From contig NZ_JAQMHX010000003.1 of assembly GCF_028331445.1 (NCBI RefSeq), positions 310,001 through 374,000 on the forward strand: 64,000 bases of DNA. Direction: 5' to 3'. Every line of letters starts with the position of its first letter. Position 1 is the first letter of the stretch. Below the pieces are notes generated by a model. The model had not been told where the DNA came from. It was given only the letters and a program-made list of their open reading frames with translations, and ran no database searches. Positions 26,476-35,579 of this stretch are shown here, piece by piece. Made by a program: the position numbers and the translations under genes. The stretch comes from Candidatus Phyllobacterium onerii. Its GTDB lineage: Bacteria > Pseudomonadota > Alphaproteobacteria > Rhizobiales > Rhizobiaceae.

Positions 26476-27801
26476 TCAGGTATTGGCGCTCTTCCCCACC
26501 AGCGGTCGTCCGACAGAGTGGTATTCCAGGCCAGAGCCTTCGAGGTCTTGCACGTTGAAGACATTGCGCAGATCGAACAGAAGTTTGCCGCTCATAAGCG
26601 TAGAAACCCGCTTGAGGTCGAGCGCACGGTAGGCATTCCATTCAGTCAGTAATAGTGTGATCCCTGCCCCGTCGACAGCTTCGTAGGCAGACTTGCACCA
26701 GGTGACATCGTGCAGGACTGACTCTGCTGCCTCGCGTGCTTCAGGATCGTGCGCTCGCACGCTCAAACCAGCCTTCTGCAGGGCCGGAATAATGTCGAGT
26801 GCCGGCGACTCGCGAATGTCGTCCGTGTTGGGCTTGAAGGCAATGCCAAGCACGGCAACGGATTTCGCTCCCGTGCGCCGCGCTGCTTCGATCACCCGCT
26901 CGGCCATGGAACGCTTCCGCTGTTCATTGACACTGACGACCTGCTCGATAAGAGTTTGAGGCGCATCCATCTTGCGTCCGGTCGCCGCATAGGCGCGTGT
27001 ATCCTTCGGGAAACACGACCCGCCAAATCCCGGCCCCGCATGCAGGAACTTCGAACCTATGCGGTTGTCCATGCCGATGGCCCGCGCCACGTCCTGTACA
27101 TTCCCTCCGGCCTTTTCGCACAGGTCAGCCACCTCGTTGATGAAGGTGACCTTCATGGCCAGGAAGGCGTTGGCCGCATATTTGATAATCTCGGCATTTT
27201 CCAGTGTCGTGACGATCATCGGCGTTTCACGCAGATAGAGCGGACGATAGACGCGCTTCATAGCCGCTGCGCCGGCATCATCATGAACGCCGACGACGAC
27301 GCGGTCTGGCCGCAGGAAATCTTCGACGGCCGAGCCTTCGCGCAGGAACTCCGGATTGGAGACCATGGAGAACGGCACGTCGGGCCGTGCCTTGGCGATG
27401 CGCGCCCGCACATCGGCGTTGGTGCCCACGACCACAGTCGATTTGATGACGATGACAGCGTTCGGCTTCATTGCCGCGGCGATTTCATCGGCAGCCGCGT
27501 GGATATATTGCAGGTCGGCTTCACCATCGCCGCGCCGCGAGGGCGTCCCGACCGCAACGAAGATAACGTCGGCATCGGCAACGGTCTCGGCGAGTTCAGT
27601 CGTGAATGTCAGGCGGCCGTCGCGCGCATTGCGTACCAGCAGTTCATCGAGGCCGGGTTCGTAGATCGTAACCTCGCCAGCCTGCAACCGGTCGATAATC
27701 GCCGGGTTTTTATCAACACAGGTCACCTGAAAGCCGAATTCGGCAAAGCAGACACCCGACACCAGACCGACATACCCGGTCCCGATCATCGCAATCTTCA
27801 T
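26476..27801 (-). CDS. UDP-glucose 6-dehydrogenase
   Basis: Oxidises UDP-glucose to UDP-glucuronate, a precursor of exopolysaccharide and of UDP-galacturonate. It has 441 residues from the ATG at 27801 (MKIAMIGTGYVGLVSGVCFA, the NAD-binding Rossmann start). The catalytic Cys is in GPGFGGSCFPKDTRAYA. GIAFKPNTDDIRESPAL marks the C-terminal UDP-binding domain. It resembles rhizobial RkpK. It is monocistronic and converges with the immunity gene. Confidence 0.94.
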   Translation of the reverse strand: MKIAMIGTGYVGLVSGVCFAEFGFQVTCVDKNPAIIDRLQAGEVTIYEPGLDELLVRNARDGRLTFTTELAETVADADVIFVAVGTPSRRGDGEADLQYIHAAADEIAAAMKPNAVIVIKSTVVVGTNADVRARIAKARPDVPFSMVSNPEFLREGSAVEDFLRPDRVVVGVHDDAGAAAMKRVYRPLYLRETPMIVTTLENAEIIKYAANAFLAMKVTFINEVADLCEKAGGNVQDVARAIGMDNRIGSKFLHAGPGFGGSCFPKDTRAYAATGRKMDAPQTLIEQVVSVNEQRKRSMAERVIEAARRTGAKSVAVLGIAFKPNTDDIRESPALDIIPALQKAGLSVRAHDPEAREAAESVLHDVTWCKSAYEAVDGAGITLLLTEWNAYRALDLKRVSTLMSGKLLFDLRNVFNVQDLEGSGLEYHSVGRPLVGKSANT

Positions 27802-27899
27802 TGAACGGTCCAATCCTTATCTGTTCTTGGCGAGACGTTTCGCATTAGGATCACGACCCTTGCCCCGCCCTGCCAATTTCAAGGTTGCTTTGAGGTGCT

Positions 27900-28946
27900 T
27901 TACTTGCGTGACGGTCCCTTGCGTTCAGCTGAGGCAGCCCAAAGATTGACGTTCGCATCGGTTGCATAGCTATCGATCTCGGCAAGCTCGGCATCTGTAA
28001 ATGCAAGATTTTCGAGCGACTTGACGCAATCGATCACCTGCTGTGGCTTGCTGGCGCCGATCAGCGCGGTGGTGATGCGACCCTTCCTGAGCACCCACGC
28101 GATTGCCATTTGCGCGAGTGTCTGGCCGCGTTTTGATGCGATCTCATTGAGTGCACGAATGTTGTCGATGTTGCGCTCGTTGAGGAAATCCGGATTGAGC
28201 GACTTGCCCTGTGCCGCACGGCTCTCTTCGGGTACACCTTTGAGATATTTGTCGGTCAGCATTCCTTGCGCCAAGGGCGAGAATACGATGGAACCGATGC
28301 CGAGATCTTCCAGCGCGTCGATCAATCCGTCTTCCTCGATCCAGCGATTGATCATTGAATAACTTGGCTGATGGATGAGACATGGCGTGCCAAGCTCTTC
28401 GAGAATAGCTGCCGCCTCGCGCGTGCGGTGGGAGTTGTAGGACGAAATGCCGATATATTGAGCCCGGCCGGACCGCACAATCTGATCCAGCGCCATCATT
28501 GTCTCTTCGAGCGGCGTATCGGGATCAAAACGGTGCGAATAGAAAATATCGACATAGTCGAGACCCAGCCGCTTCAAGCTCTGATCGCAGCTGGCGATAA
28601 CGTATTTGCGGCTGCCCCATTCGCCATAAGGCCCGGGCCACATGTTGTAGCCCGCCTTGGACGAAATGATCAACTCATCGCGATAACCCTTGAAGTCATT
28701 GCGTAAAATGTCGCCGAATGCTTCTTCGGCAGAACCCGGAGGCGGACCATAATTGTTGGCAAGATCGAAATGCGTGATGCCGAGGTCAAAGGCCTGACGG
28801 CAGATCGCCTGTTTGACGTTGTGCGGGGTATCGTTGCCGAAATTGTGCCAGAGCCCAAGGGAAATGGCCGGCAACTTGAGTCCACTCCTGCCGCAACGGT
28901 TGTATTTCATGGTGTCGTAGCGCTTGGAGTCCGGTGTCCAGCTCAT
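27900..28946 (-). CDS. Aldo/keto reductase, YghZ-like
   Basis: NADPH-dependent reductase of about 348 residues, of the YghZ/MgrA group that reduces L-glyceraldehyde 3-phosphate and methylglyoxal. The ATG at 28946 (MSWTPDSKRYD) has AGGACG nearby; an ATG 24 bases upstream is an alternative. Motifs: HFDLANNYGPPPGSAEEAFG, ISSKAGYNMWPGPYGEWGS with the catalytic Lys, YVDIFYSHRFDP with the His, and VFSPLAQGMLTDKYL near the cofactor site. It is in the same direction as the amino-sugar operon but 167 bases away. Confidence 0.9.
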   Translation of the reverse strand: MSWTPDSKRYDTMKYNRCGRSGLKLPAISLGLWHNFGNDTPHNVKQAICRQAFDLGITHFDLANNYGPPPGSAEEAFGDILRNDFKGYRDELIISSKAGYNMWPGPYGEWGSRKYVIASCDQSLKRLGLDYVDIFYSHRFDPDTPLEETMMALDQIVRSGRAQYIGISSYNSHRTREAAAILEELGTPCLIHQPSYSMINRWIEEDGLIDALEDLGIGSIVFSPLAQGMLTDKYLKGVPEESRAAQGKSLNPDFLNERNIDNIRALNEIASKRGQTLAQMAIAWVLRKGRITTALIGASKPQQVIDCVKSLENLAFTDAELAEIDSYATDANVNLWAASAERKGPSRK

Positions 28947-29113
28947 GGTATTCGTCCTGCTCTTGTCCATACATTATTGACGCGGGAGGCGACTCCACGC
29001 GCGGCAGACTATGACCCATACGCATGGTGATGTCATGACATGAATTGGCTCGTGGTGTCGCAGATCGCCCGACGAAGAGCGTTGCTATTTGCCATAGTAA
29101 GGGATGGCGCGCC

Positions 29114-30115
29114 TTACCCCTTGATGACTTGGCCTTCATTGTCAAACCGGTAGGTCCGACCGGCATCCGGAGTGGCATAGAGCACGCCATCCACATCGTA
29201 ATTGTGCTCGCCGAAGAGACGAACCGTCAGCGGGCCGAAATCCGTCTGGAGGTAGATAATCGTATCGGCACCGAGATGTTCGACATGGATCACAGAGCCT
29301 TTCCATTCGCCGGATGTCTTGCTGACCTGAATGTGCTCTGGACGGATGCCGATGGTTTTCGCACCGCTCAGGCCGAGCTTTGTGGCGTCGACCAGGTTCA
29401 TCTGCGGCGACCCAATAAAACCGGCAACAAAGACTGTCTGAGGGGAATTATAGAGCTCCATCGGTGAGCCGACTTGCTCGATCCTGCCCTGGTTCAGCAC
29501 TACGATCTTGTCGGCAAGTGTCATGGCCTCGACCTGATCATGTGTCACGTAGATCATGGTCGCCTTGAGTTGCCGGTGCAGACGCGCGATCTCGATACGC
29601 GTATTGACGCGTAGCGCAGCATCGAGGTTCGACAGCGGCTCGTCGAAAAGGAACAGTTGTGGCTCGCGCACAATGGCACGGCCAATCGCGACGCGCTGGC
29701 GTTGGCCACCGGACAGTTCTGCCGGGCGGCGTTCGAGATAAGCATCGAGCGACAGCATGTTTGAGGCGATCCCGATGCGCTCCTTGATTTCGTCGGCTGG
29801 CTTACCTGCCTGCTTCAAGCCGAGGCCCATATTGTCGCGAACGGAGAGGTGCGGATAGAGCGCATAAGTTTGGAACACCATGGCAATGCCGCGTTTCGCG
29901 GGCGGCGTATTGTTGACCTTCTTGCCATCGATCAGGATGTCGCCCGATGTCGCATCCTCGAGTCCCGCGATCACCCGCAGCAATGTGGATTTGCCGCAAC
30001 CGGACGGCCCGACAAAAATCACGAACTCGCCATCCTTGACCTCAAGGTCGATGCCTTTAAGCACATCGACCTGACCGAAGGACTTACGGATATTTTCAAT
30101 CTTCAAAGAACCCAA
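29114..30115 (-). CDS. ABC transporter ATPase, MalK/UgpC type
   Basis: Cytoplasmic ATPase of the carbohydrate uptake-1 group, 333 residues from a TTG at 30115 (MGSLKIENIRKSFGQVDVLK). The longer frame runs into the upstream oxidoreductase gene. Walker [13 protein letters not shown]-loop MVFQTYALYPHL, signature LSGGQRQRV, Walker [13 protein letters not shown], and a C-terminal TOBE domain from about residue 235. It is the last gene of the murQ operon and pairs with the two permeases upstream. Confidence 0.93.
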   Translation of the reverse strand: MGSLKIENIRKSFGQVDVLKGIDLEVKDGEFVIFVGPSGCGKSTLLRVIAGLEDATSGDILIDGKKVNNTPPAKRGIAMVFQTYALYPHLSVRDNMGLGLKQAGKPADEIKERIGIASNMLSLDAYLERRPAELSGGQRQRVAIGRAIVREPQLFLFDEPLSNLDAALRVNTRIEIARLHRQLKATMIYVTHDQVEAMTLADKIVVLNQGRIEQVGSPMELYNSPQTVFVAGFIGSPQMNLVDATKLGLSGAKTIGIRPEHIQVSKTSGEWKGSVIHVEHLGADTIIYLQTDFGPLTVRLFGEHNYDVDGVLYATPDAGRTYRFDNEGQVIKG

Positions 30116-30143
30116 TGTCTTGTTCCCGTTTCTTGATTCAAAT

Positions 30144-31205
30144 TCATAGATTAACTGGTTGACCCGTCCGCACGCTTTCATCTGCTGCCAGGCACACGCT
30201 GAGCGAACGCACGGCATCCTGCATGTGGCGGTCGAGGTCGAGATCTTCGCGGATAGCCTTGAGGACAAACGCCTGCTCCAGATCGCAGAGTTCCTGATGT
30301 CCAGGTTCGCCAGCCATGCTCAAGAGCTCGTCGGGCTTGGCGAAGCGGCCATCCGGTCCAATCTTTGCCGAGTGCAGACGAATAGTCGAAGTTTTGGTAT
30401 GTGAATCGATGTCATCCGACTTTGCGTTCTGGTCCATGACGATGGAAACGCAACCATTCGGCGAAATCACATCTTTGACGAAAAAGGCCGTCTCGGACAT
30501 CATCGGGCCCCATCCGGCCTCATACCAGCCGACGGTCTTGTCATCGAACAACACTTGCAGGTGTCCGTAGTTGTACATGTCCGGATCGATCTCATCGGTG
30601 AGACGCACGCCCATGCCGCGAACCTGAACCGGCTTGGCGTCGGTGATCTGCAGCATCACATCGAGATAATGCACACCGCAATCGACGATGGGCGACGTGG
30701 TTTTCATCAGCGATTTGTGCGTTTCCCAGGTTGCCCCACTCGACTGCTGATTGAGGTTCATGCGGAAAACGTAAGGACCGCCTAGCTTGCGGGCCTCTTC
30801 GATCAGCCGCATCCAGGACGGATGGTGGCGCAGGATGTAGCCTATCACGAGCTTGCGCCCATGTTTCCTGGCGGCAGTGACGACCCGCTCCGCATCGACC
30901 ACCGTCGTAGCCAGCGGCTTTTCGACGAAGACATCCGCGCCCGCTTCCATGGCCGCAACTGCATAGTCTGCATGGCTGTCGGAATATGTGTTGATGGAAA
31001 CGAGGTCAGGCTTCAACTCGGCGAGTGCCTTGTCGAAGGAGGGATGGATCGCGTAAGCGCCAAGCTCTTCCGGCAGGGGCACGACGGAGCGATTGACCAG
31101 CCCGACGATCTCGAAACCCGGATTGTGGTGATAGGCGAGCGCATGGCTGCGGCCCATATTGCCGAGCCCCGCCACGAGAACCCGCACCGGCTTTTGAGCC
31201 ATCAT
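30144..31205 (-). CDS. Gfo/Idh/MocA-family oxidoreductase
   Basis: NAD(P)-dependent sugar oxidoreductase of 353 residues. The Rossmann start is RVLVAGLGNMGRSHALAYH, with the catalytic-region VFVEKPLATTV (EKP motif) and the His-bearing IVDCGVHYLDVM. Its ATG overlaps the upstream permease stop by four bases. In this operon it may act on an amino sugar or anhydrosugar. Substrate not identifiable by eye. Confidence 0.9.
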   Translation of the reverse strand: MMAQKPVRVLVAGLGNMGRSHALAYHHNPGFEIVGLVNRSVVPLPEELGAYAIHPSFDKALAELKPDLVSINTYSDSHADYAVAAMEAGADVFVEKPLATTVVDAERVVTAARKHGRKLVIGYILRHHPSWMRLIEEARKLGGPYVFRMNLNQQSSGATWETHKSLMKTTSPIVDCGVHYLDVMLQITDAKPVQVRGMGVRLTDEIDPDMYNYGHLQVLFDDKTVGWYEAGWGPMMSETAFFVKDVISPNGCVSIVMDQNAKSDDIDSHTKTSTIRLHSAKIGPDGRFAKPDELLSMAGEPGHQELCDLEQAFVLKAIREDLDLDRHMQDAVRSLSVCLAADESVRTGQPVNL

Positions 31206-32041
31206 TTGACCGCTCCCGAAGTGATGCCGCGGATCAACTGCCGCGAGAAGATGAGATAGAGAACGAGGACCGGGACAATCGCCAGCGTCAGCGCCGCCAG
31301 CACCGCATTCCAGTTGGTCACGAACTGACCAATAAACACCTGGCTACCGAGCGTCACGGTCTTGGTGGCGTCACTCGGCGCAAGAATGAGCGGGAACCAC
31401 AGATCGTTCCAGATCGGTATCATTGTGAAGACGGCGACGGTCGCCATCGCCGGCCGCACGAGCGGCAGCACTAGGCGGAAGAAGATCGAATATTCCGACA
31501 GGCCGTCAATGCGCCCGGCATTCTTCAAATCGTCCGATACGGTCTGCATGAATTCGGTGAGAATGAAGACCGCGAGCGGCAGACCCTGCGCGGTGTAAAC
31601 AAGGATTAGTGCGGTGAGCGTGTTGACCAATCCCGCAGCAACCATGCCCTGCAAGATGGCCACTGTTCCCAGGCGGATCGGAATCATGATGCCGAGCGCG
31701 AGGTAAAGTCCCATCAGCGTGTTGCCGCGGAAGCGATATTCCGACAGCGCAAAGGCGGCCATTGCTCCGAACAGCAGAACGAAGAAGATCGAGACACCCG
31801 TGACGATGAAGCTGTTCTGGAAATAAAGGACGAAATCCCCCTGTCCGAGAACGGTCTGATAGCCGATGAGGCTAAATGTCGATGGTGTTGGCAGACCCAG
31901 TGGATCACGGAAGATCGAGCTCCGGTCCTTGAAGGAATTGATGACGGTCAGGAACACCGGAAACAATGCGATCAGCGTATAGATGATGAGCGCCAGATGG
32001 ACGAGACCGGTGCGGACGGGCGATGCTGTTGGCTTTGCCAT
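31202..32041 (-). CDS. Sugar ABC transporter permease, MalG type
   Basis: Inner-membrane permease of 279 residues with six helices. The EAA loop (DDLKNAGRIDGLSEYSIFFR, LPLVRPAMATV) contacts the ATPase. It starts 12 bases after the partner permease stop and overlaps the oxidoreductase start. Confidence 0.92.
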   Translation of the reverse strand: MAKPTASPVRTGLVHLALIIYTLIALFPVFLTVINSFKDRSSIFRDPLGLPTPSTFSLIGYQTVLGQGDFVLYFQNSFIVTGVSIFFVLLFGAMAAFALSEYRFRGNTLMGLYLALGIMIPIRLGTVAILQGMVAAGLVNTLTALILVYTAQGLPLAVFILTEFMQTVSDDLKNAGRIDGLSEYSIFFRLVLPLVRPAMATVAVFTMIPIWNDLWFPLILAPSDATKTVTLGSQVFIGQFVTNWNAVLAALTLAIVPVLVLYLIFSRQLIRGITSGAVK

Positions 32042-32053
32042 GGATCGCTGCTC

Positions 32054-33004
32054 CTAGAACTGGTAGCGGCGCATACGCCGCTGGATGGCGAAAAGGTAGA
32101 GGCAGACGCCTGACAGGATGATGAGGAACATCACCGTCGCGATCGTCGCGCCCATGGATTTGTCGCCAATCTGCAACTGGAAACCGAAGAAGGTTCGGTA
32201 GAGTAAGGTACCGAGAATATCCGTCGCGCCGTCCGGTCCGGCGAGCGCGCCCTGCACGGTATAAACCAGATCGAACGCATTGAAATTGCCGACGAAAGTC
32301 AGAATGGAGATAATGCCGATGGAGGGCAGGATCAGCGGCAGCTTGATCTTCCAGAACTGGCTCCATCCAGTCACGCCATCGCATTCGGCCGCTTCAAGAA
32401 CTTCTTCGGGAATGTTGAGCATCGCCGCATAGATCAGCATCATCGGGATGCCGACATATTGCCAGACCGAGATCAGCGAAACGGCGATCAGCGCACTGCC
32501 CGGCTTGCCGAGCCATGGCGAAAACAGAGATTTCAACCCGACCAGATCGAGCAGGAAAGGCGAAACGCCCCATATTGGTGACAGGATGAGCTTCCAGATA
32601 AAGCCGACGATCACGAAGGACAGAAGCGTCGGCAGGAACATCGCCGTGCGATAGAAGGCACCAAAGCGCAGCTTCGGCACGGACAGCAGCGCGGCAAGCG
32701 CCACACCGATGGGGTTCTGCACCAGCATGTGGATCAGGAAGAAAACGAAGTTGTTGCGCAGCGCATTCCAGAAACTGGCAGCCCAACGCGGATCGCCGAA
32801 GAGCACCTGGAAATTGCCGAAGCCGACAAAGATGCTCTGGTTGTCTTTGACGTTGAACAGGGAAAGCCGCAGCGTTTCGATGAGCGGCAGGATCATCACA
32901 GCAGTATAGACGAGCAAGGCGGGCGCCAAAAACACAAGGATGTGCCAGCGCCGGCGGTGTCTGTCCTCAGCTCGATCGATCGATACTTCTGCGACTGTGC
33001 TCAT
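32054..33004 (-). CDS. Sugar ABC transporter permease, MalF type
   Basis: Inner-membrane permease of 316 residues. A short cytoplasmic N-terminus rich in Arg/Asp is followed by six helices. The EAA loop is visible as EEVLEAAECDGVTGWSQFWK. Works with the MalG-type partner and the TTG-started ATPase. A hairpin in the 149-base gap upstream separates it from the binding-protein gene. Confidence 0.92.
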   Translation of the reverse strand: MSTVAEVSIDRAEDRHRRRWHILVFLAPALLVYTAVMILPLIETLRLSLFNVKDNQSIFVGFGNFQVLFGDPRWAASFWNALRNNFVFFLIHMLVQNPIGVALAALLSVPKLRFGAFYRTAMFLPTLLSFVIVGFIWKLILSPIWGVSPFLLDLVGLKSLFSPWLGKPGSALIAVSLISVWQYVGIPMMLIYAAMLNIPEEVLEAAECDGVTGWSQFWKIKLPLILPSIGIISILTFVGNFNAFDLVYTVQGALAGPDGATDILGTLLYRTFFGFQLQIGDKSMGATIATVMFLIILSGVCLYLFAIQRRMRRYQF

Positions 33005-33115
33005 TGAAAACTGAGACCCCTGCTTATGATTTTTGGTCGCATGGAAAGCGGCCTGCGACTGCCGTTTTTAGCAATGATAGCGCAACAGCGTGCCTTGCGC
33101 CCGGATAAAGAAATA

Positions 33116-33143
33116 GCCGGGACGATCACAAGAACGTCCCGGC
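33116..33143 (-). terminator. Intra-operon hairpin after the binding-protein gene
   Basis: GCCGGGACG at 33116-33124 and its complement at 33135-33143 form a 9-bp stem just after the binding-protein stop, with only a weak T tract. It probably stabilises the upstream mRNA or attenuates transcription, giving more binding protein than permease. Confidence 0.6.
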
Positions 33144-33153
33144 CATCAATCAC

Positions 33154-34413
33154 TTACTTGGCAGGCTTGTACCAGCTGTCGAGACCATCCTGCAGCTTCT
33201 TGGCTGCAGCTTCCGGCGTGTCGGTGCCGTTGATGACGTTAGCCGATTCAACCCAGGTTTCGTTCTCGAGGTTTGGCGTGCCGCGCGACAGGATCTGATA
33301 GGTCGAGCGGATCGTCGGCTTGCACTTCTCGCGCCATGAAACGAATTCCTGCGCCAGTGGATCCTGCATCTTCACCGGCGTTGAGTTCAGGCTGAAGAAG
33401 CCTGGCAGCGCGTTGGCGTAGATCTCTGCAAATTCCGGCGAAGCAACCCAGTCCAGGAACTTCTTGGCTTCTTCTGCGTGGCCGCTTTTGGCGTTGAGAC
33501 CGACGCCGATGTCGTTGTGGTCGGAAATGTAGCAGGCGTCACCGGCATTCTTCACAGGCGGCGGGAATGCTCCCATCTTGAACTGGGCTTGTGTATTGAA
33601 CAGACCGATTTCCCATGAACCGGCTGGATAAATCGCAGCACGTCCGAGAGTAAACAGATTTTGGCTGTCCGGATAGGTCTGGGCTTCGAAACCATCGCCG
33701 AGATAATCCTTCCACTTGAGAAGAACCTTATAGGGCTCGACCCAATCAGCGTCGGTCAGCTTCTCTTCGCCCTTGATCAGCTTGGCGCGGCCTTCTTCGC
33801 CTTTCCAGTAGGTCGGTCCGATATTCTGGTAACCCATAGTCGCGGCTTCCCAGAGATCCTTTGTACCCATGGCCATCGGAATATAGGTGCCGTCAGCCTT
33901 GATCTTGTCAAGCGCGGCGAAAAACTCGGCTTCCGTGGTAGGAATAGCAATACCAAGCTTGTCGAATGCATCCTTGTTGTAGATGAAGCCGTGGATAACC
34001 GAAGCCATCGGTACGCAGAACGTGTCCTTGCCATCGTCGGTCGTCCAGGCAGACTTTGCTACGTCCGAGAAGTTCTTCATTCCCGGAAGATCGTTCAGGC
34101 TCGCCAGATTGCCGCGCTTGAACTGCTCCAGAGATTTGTCGAAAGGACGGCACGTAATGATGTCGCCAGCACTGCCCGCATCGAAGCGTGCACCAAGCGC
34201 AGCATCATATTCCGTCGGAGGCGTCGGAGCGAACTTAACCTTGATGCCGGGGTTTTTGGCCTCGAAAGCTGGAATGAGCTTTTCCTGCCACACGGCCAGA
34301 TCGTCGGTACGCCAGCTTTCCAGCGTCAGCGTGGTATCGGCGGCATGGGCAAAACCGGCCGTAGCCAGAATGCTTGTCGCCATAAGCAATGTTTTTAAAG
34401 TCGTGCTTCCCAT
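33154..34413 (-). CDS. Sugar ABC transporter substrate-binding protein
   Basis: Periplasmic binding protein of cluster B type, 419 residues from the ATG at 34413, which opens a signal peptide (MGSTTLKTLLMATSILATAG, cleavage after AHA). The mature protein begins ADTTLTLESWRTDDLAVWQ. IYPAGSWEIGLFNTQAQ is the hinge-region motif common to sugar binders. It follows murQ and precedes the permeases. Because the operon holds murQ and faces a nag operon, the ligand is likely an amino sugar or muropeptide sugar. Confidence 0.92.
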   Translation of the reverse strand: MGSTTLKTLLMATSILATAGFAHAADTTLTLESWRTDDLAVWQEKLIPAFEAKNPGIKVKFAPTPPTEYDAALGARFDAGSAGDIITCRPFDKSLEQFKRGNLASLNDLPGMKNFSDVAKSAWTTDDGKDTFCVPMASVIHGFIYNKDAFDKLGIAIPTTEAEFFAALDKIKADGTYIPMAMGTKDLWEAATMGYQNIGPTYWKGEEGRAKLIKGEEKLTDADWVEPYKVLLKWKDYLGDGFEAQTYPDSQNLFTLGRAAIYPAGSWEIGLFNTQAQFKMGAFPPPVKNAGDACYISDHNDIGVGLNAKSGHAEEAKKFLDWVASPEFAEIYANALPGFFSLNSTPVKMQDPLAQEFVSWREKCKPTIRSTYQILSRGTPNLENETWVESANVINGTDTPEAAAKKLQDGLDSWYKPAK

Positions 34414-34467
34414 TTTAGTCTCCTGTTGCACCCTTTTGAGCAGTGCCGTTAATGAGAGCCCGGGTTC

Positions 34468-35379
34468 CTAGCGGGAACCATGACTCTCTTTGAGTTCCGA
34501 AAGCGCCGGGCGAAGCCTCTGTTGATTGCTTTCGAGAAGTTTTGATGCATTTTCAGCGCTCGTTGCTCCAGCAGCGAGCAGGATCGCCGACTTGACCGAG
34601 CCACCACTGGCTTCGAGCAACTTTGCTGCGTCGCTCATATCGCAAGCGCTGATCGCCGATACGATGCGCGCTGCTCGCTCGCGCAGTTTGATATTGTCCG
34701 CGACGAGATTGACCATGTAGCCGTCATGCACGTGTCCAAGCCGGATGGCCATCAAAGTGGACAAGAGATTGAGTGCGATTTTCTGCGCGGTGCCCGCCCC
34801 CATTCGCGTTGAACCCGCCACCATTTCCGCCGGTGTTTCCAGCGCAATCGCTACGTCCGCCTTTTCAAACATCGGAACGTCGGGATTGTTGGCAATCGAA
34901 ATGATCCTGAGACCGCGCTCCTTCGCTTCGTCAATTGCGGCGAGCGCATAGGGGGTTGTGCCGCTGGCGGAAATTGCGATCAAGCAATCGCCAGCTATCA
35001 ACCCTGCCGCCGTAATGTCGCTCGCGGCTTGGCTTACGTCATCTTCGTAAGTGCCAGCTAACCGGTTGAGACTTGCGACACCGCCAGCAAACAGGATGAC
35101 GACCCGGTCGGGAGCAATGCCGTAAGTACCGGGCAGTTCCAGCGCATCCGCCATGGCCATCAGGCCTGAACTGCCCGCGGCGGCGTAAGCAAGACGCCCA
35201 CCCGATGCGAGCGTGTCGGCAGCGAGCAGGGAGGCCTTTGCAATGGAATCCGTGGCGCGCGAAACCGAAGCGGCAGCCTCAAGCTGTGCTTCGTGCAGCA
35301 ACCGCAAAACATCTTCTGGCGACTTCTCGTCCAGTCCCAATGCGTTCTCGTTGCGCTGCTCGGTGCGGGTTAGTGCCAC
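34468..35379 (-). CDS. murQ: N-acetylmuramic acid 6-phosphate etherase
   Basis: SIS-domain lyase of 303 residues that splits MurNAc-6-P to GlcNAc-6-P and lactate, for peptidoglycan recycling. Family segments: AAGSSGLMAMADALELPGTYG, AISASGTTPYALAAI, and ETPAEMVAGSTRMGAGTAQK (most relatives have Lys in place of the Gly after Met). It is the first gene of the minus-strand operon and starts about 200 bases from the divergent kinase gene. Confidence 0.92.
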   Translation of the reverse strand: MALTRTEQRNENALGLDEKSPEDVLRLLHEAQLEAAASVSRATDSIAKASLLAADTLASGGRLAYAAAGSSGLMAMADALELPGTYGIAPDRVVILFAGGVASLNRLAGTYEDDVSQAASDITAAGLIAGDCLIAISASGTTPYALAAIDEAKERGLRIISIANNPDVPMFEKADVAIALETPAEMVAGSTRMGAGTAQKIALNLLSTLMAIRLGHVHDGYMVNLVADNIKLRERAARIVSAISACDMSDAAKLLEASGGSVKSAILLAAGATSAENASKLLESNQQRLRPALSELKESHGSR

Positions 35380-35579
35380 TGCTCACTCCTCGTTCCGATA
35401 ATTAATGCCAAAAAAATACCACTTGTCCAGCAATTCCTTAAAAAATTTACGCGATGATTTAGGACAATAGATTTTTGTTTAATGATTTCAATTAGATTGA
35501 GAAAAACCCGTCGAGGCACAAATTAACGCTTGGCTATTGGTATTTTATTGGTATTCTGAATGCTGGAGGACGATTGAAC
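35380..35579. promoter_or_regulatory. Divergent promoter region with candidate GntR sites
   Basis: AT-rich 200-base region between murQ and the kinase gene. TATTGGTATT occurs twice in direct repeat at 35535-35544 and 35546-35555 (11-bp period). AATACCA, the reverse of TGGTATT, lies near 35414-35420 on the murQ side. These half-sites are plausible targets of the GntR regulator encoded in the right-hand operon. Confidence 0.5.

Noticed and set aside
26749..27804. A 351-codon plus-strand frame
   Set aside because: Opposite UDP-glucose dehydrogenase; shadow.
35574..35579. TTG at 35574 as start of the GlcNAc-type kinase
   Set aside because: Only 3 bases from the GGAGGA site; the GTG at 35580 has normal spacing.
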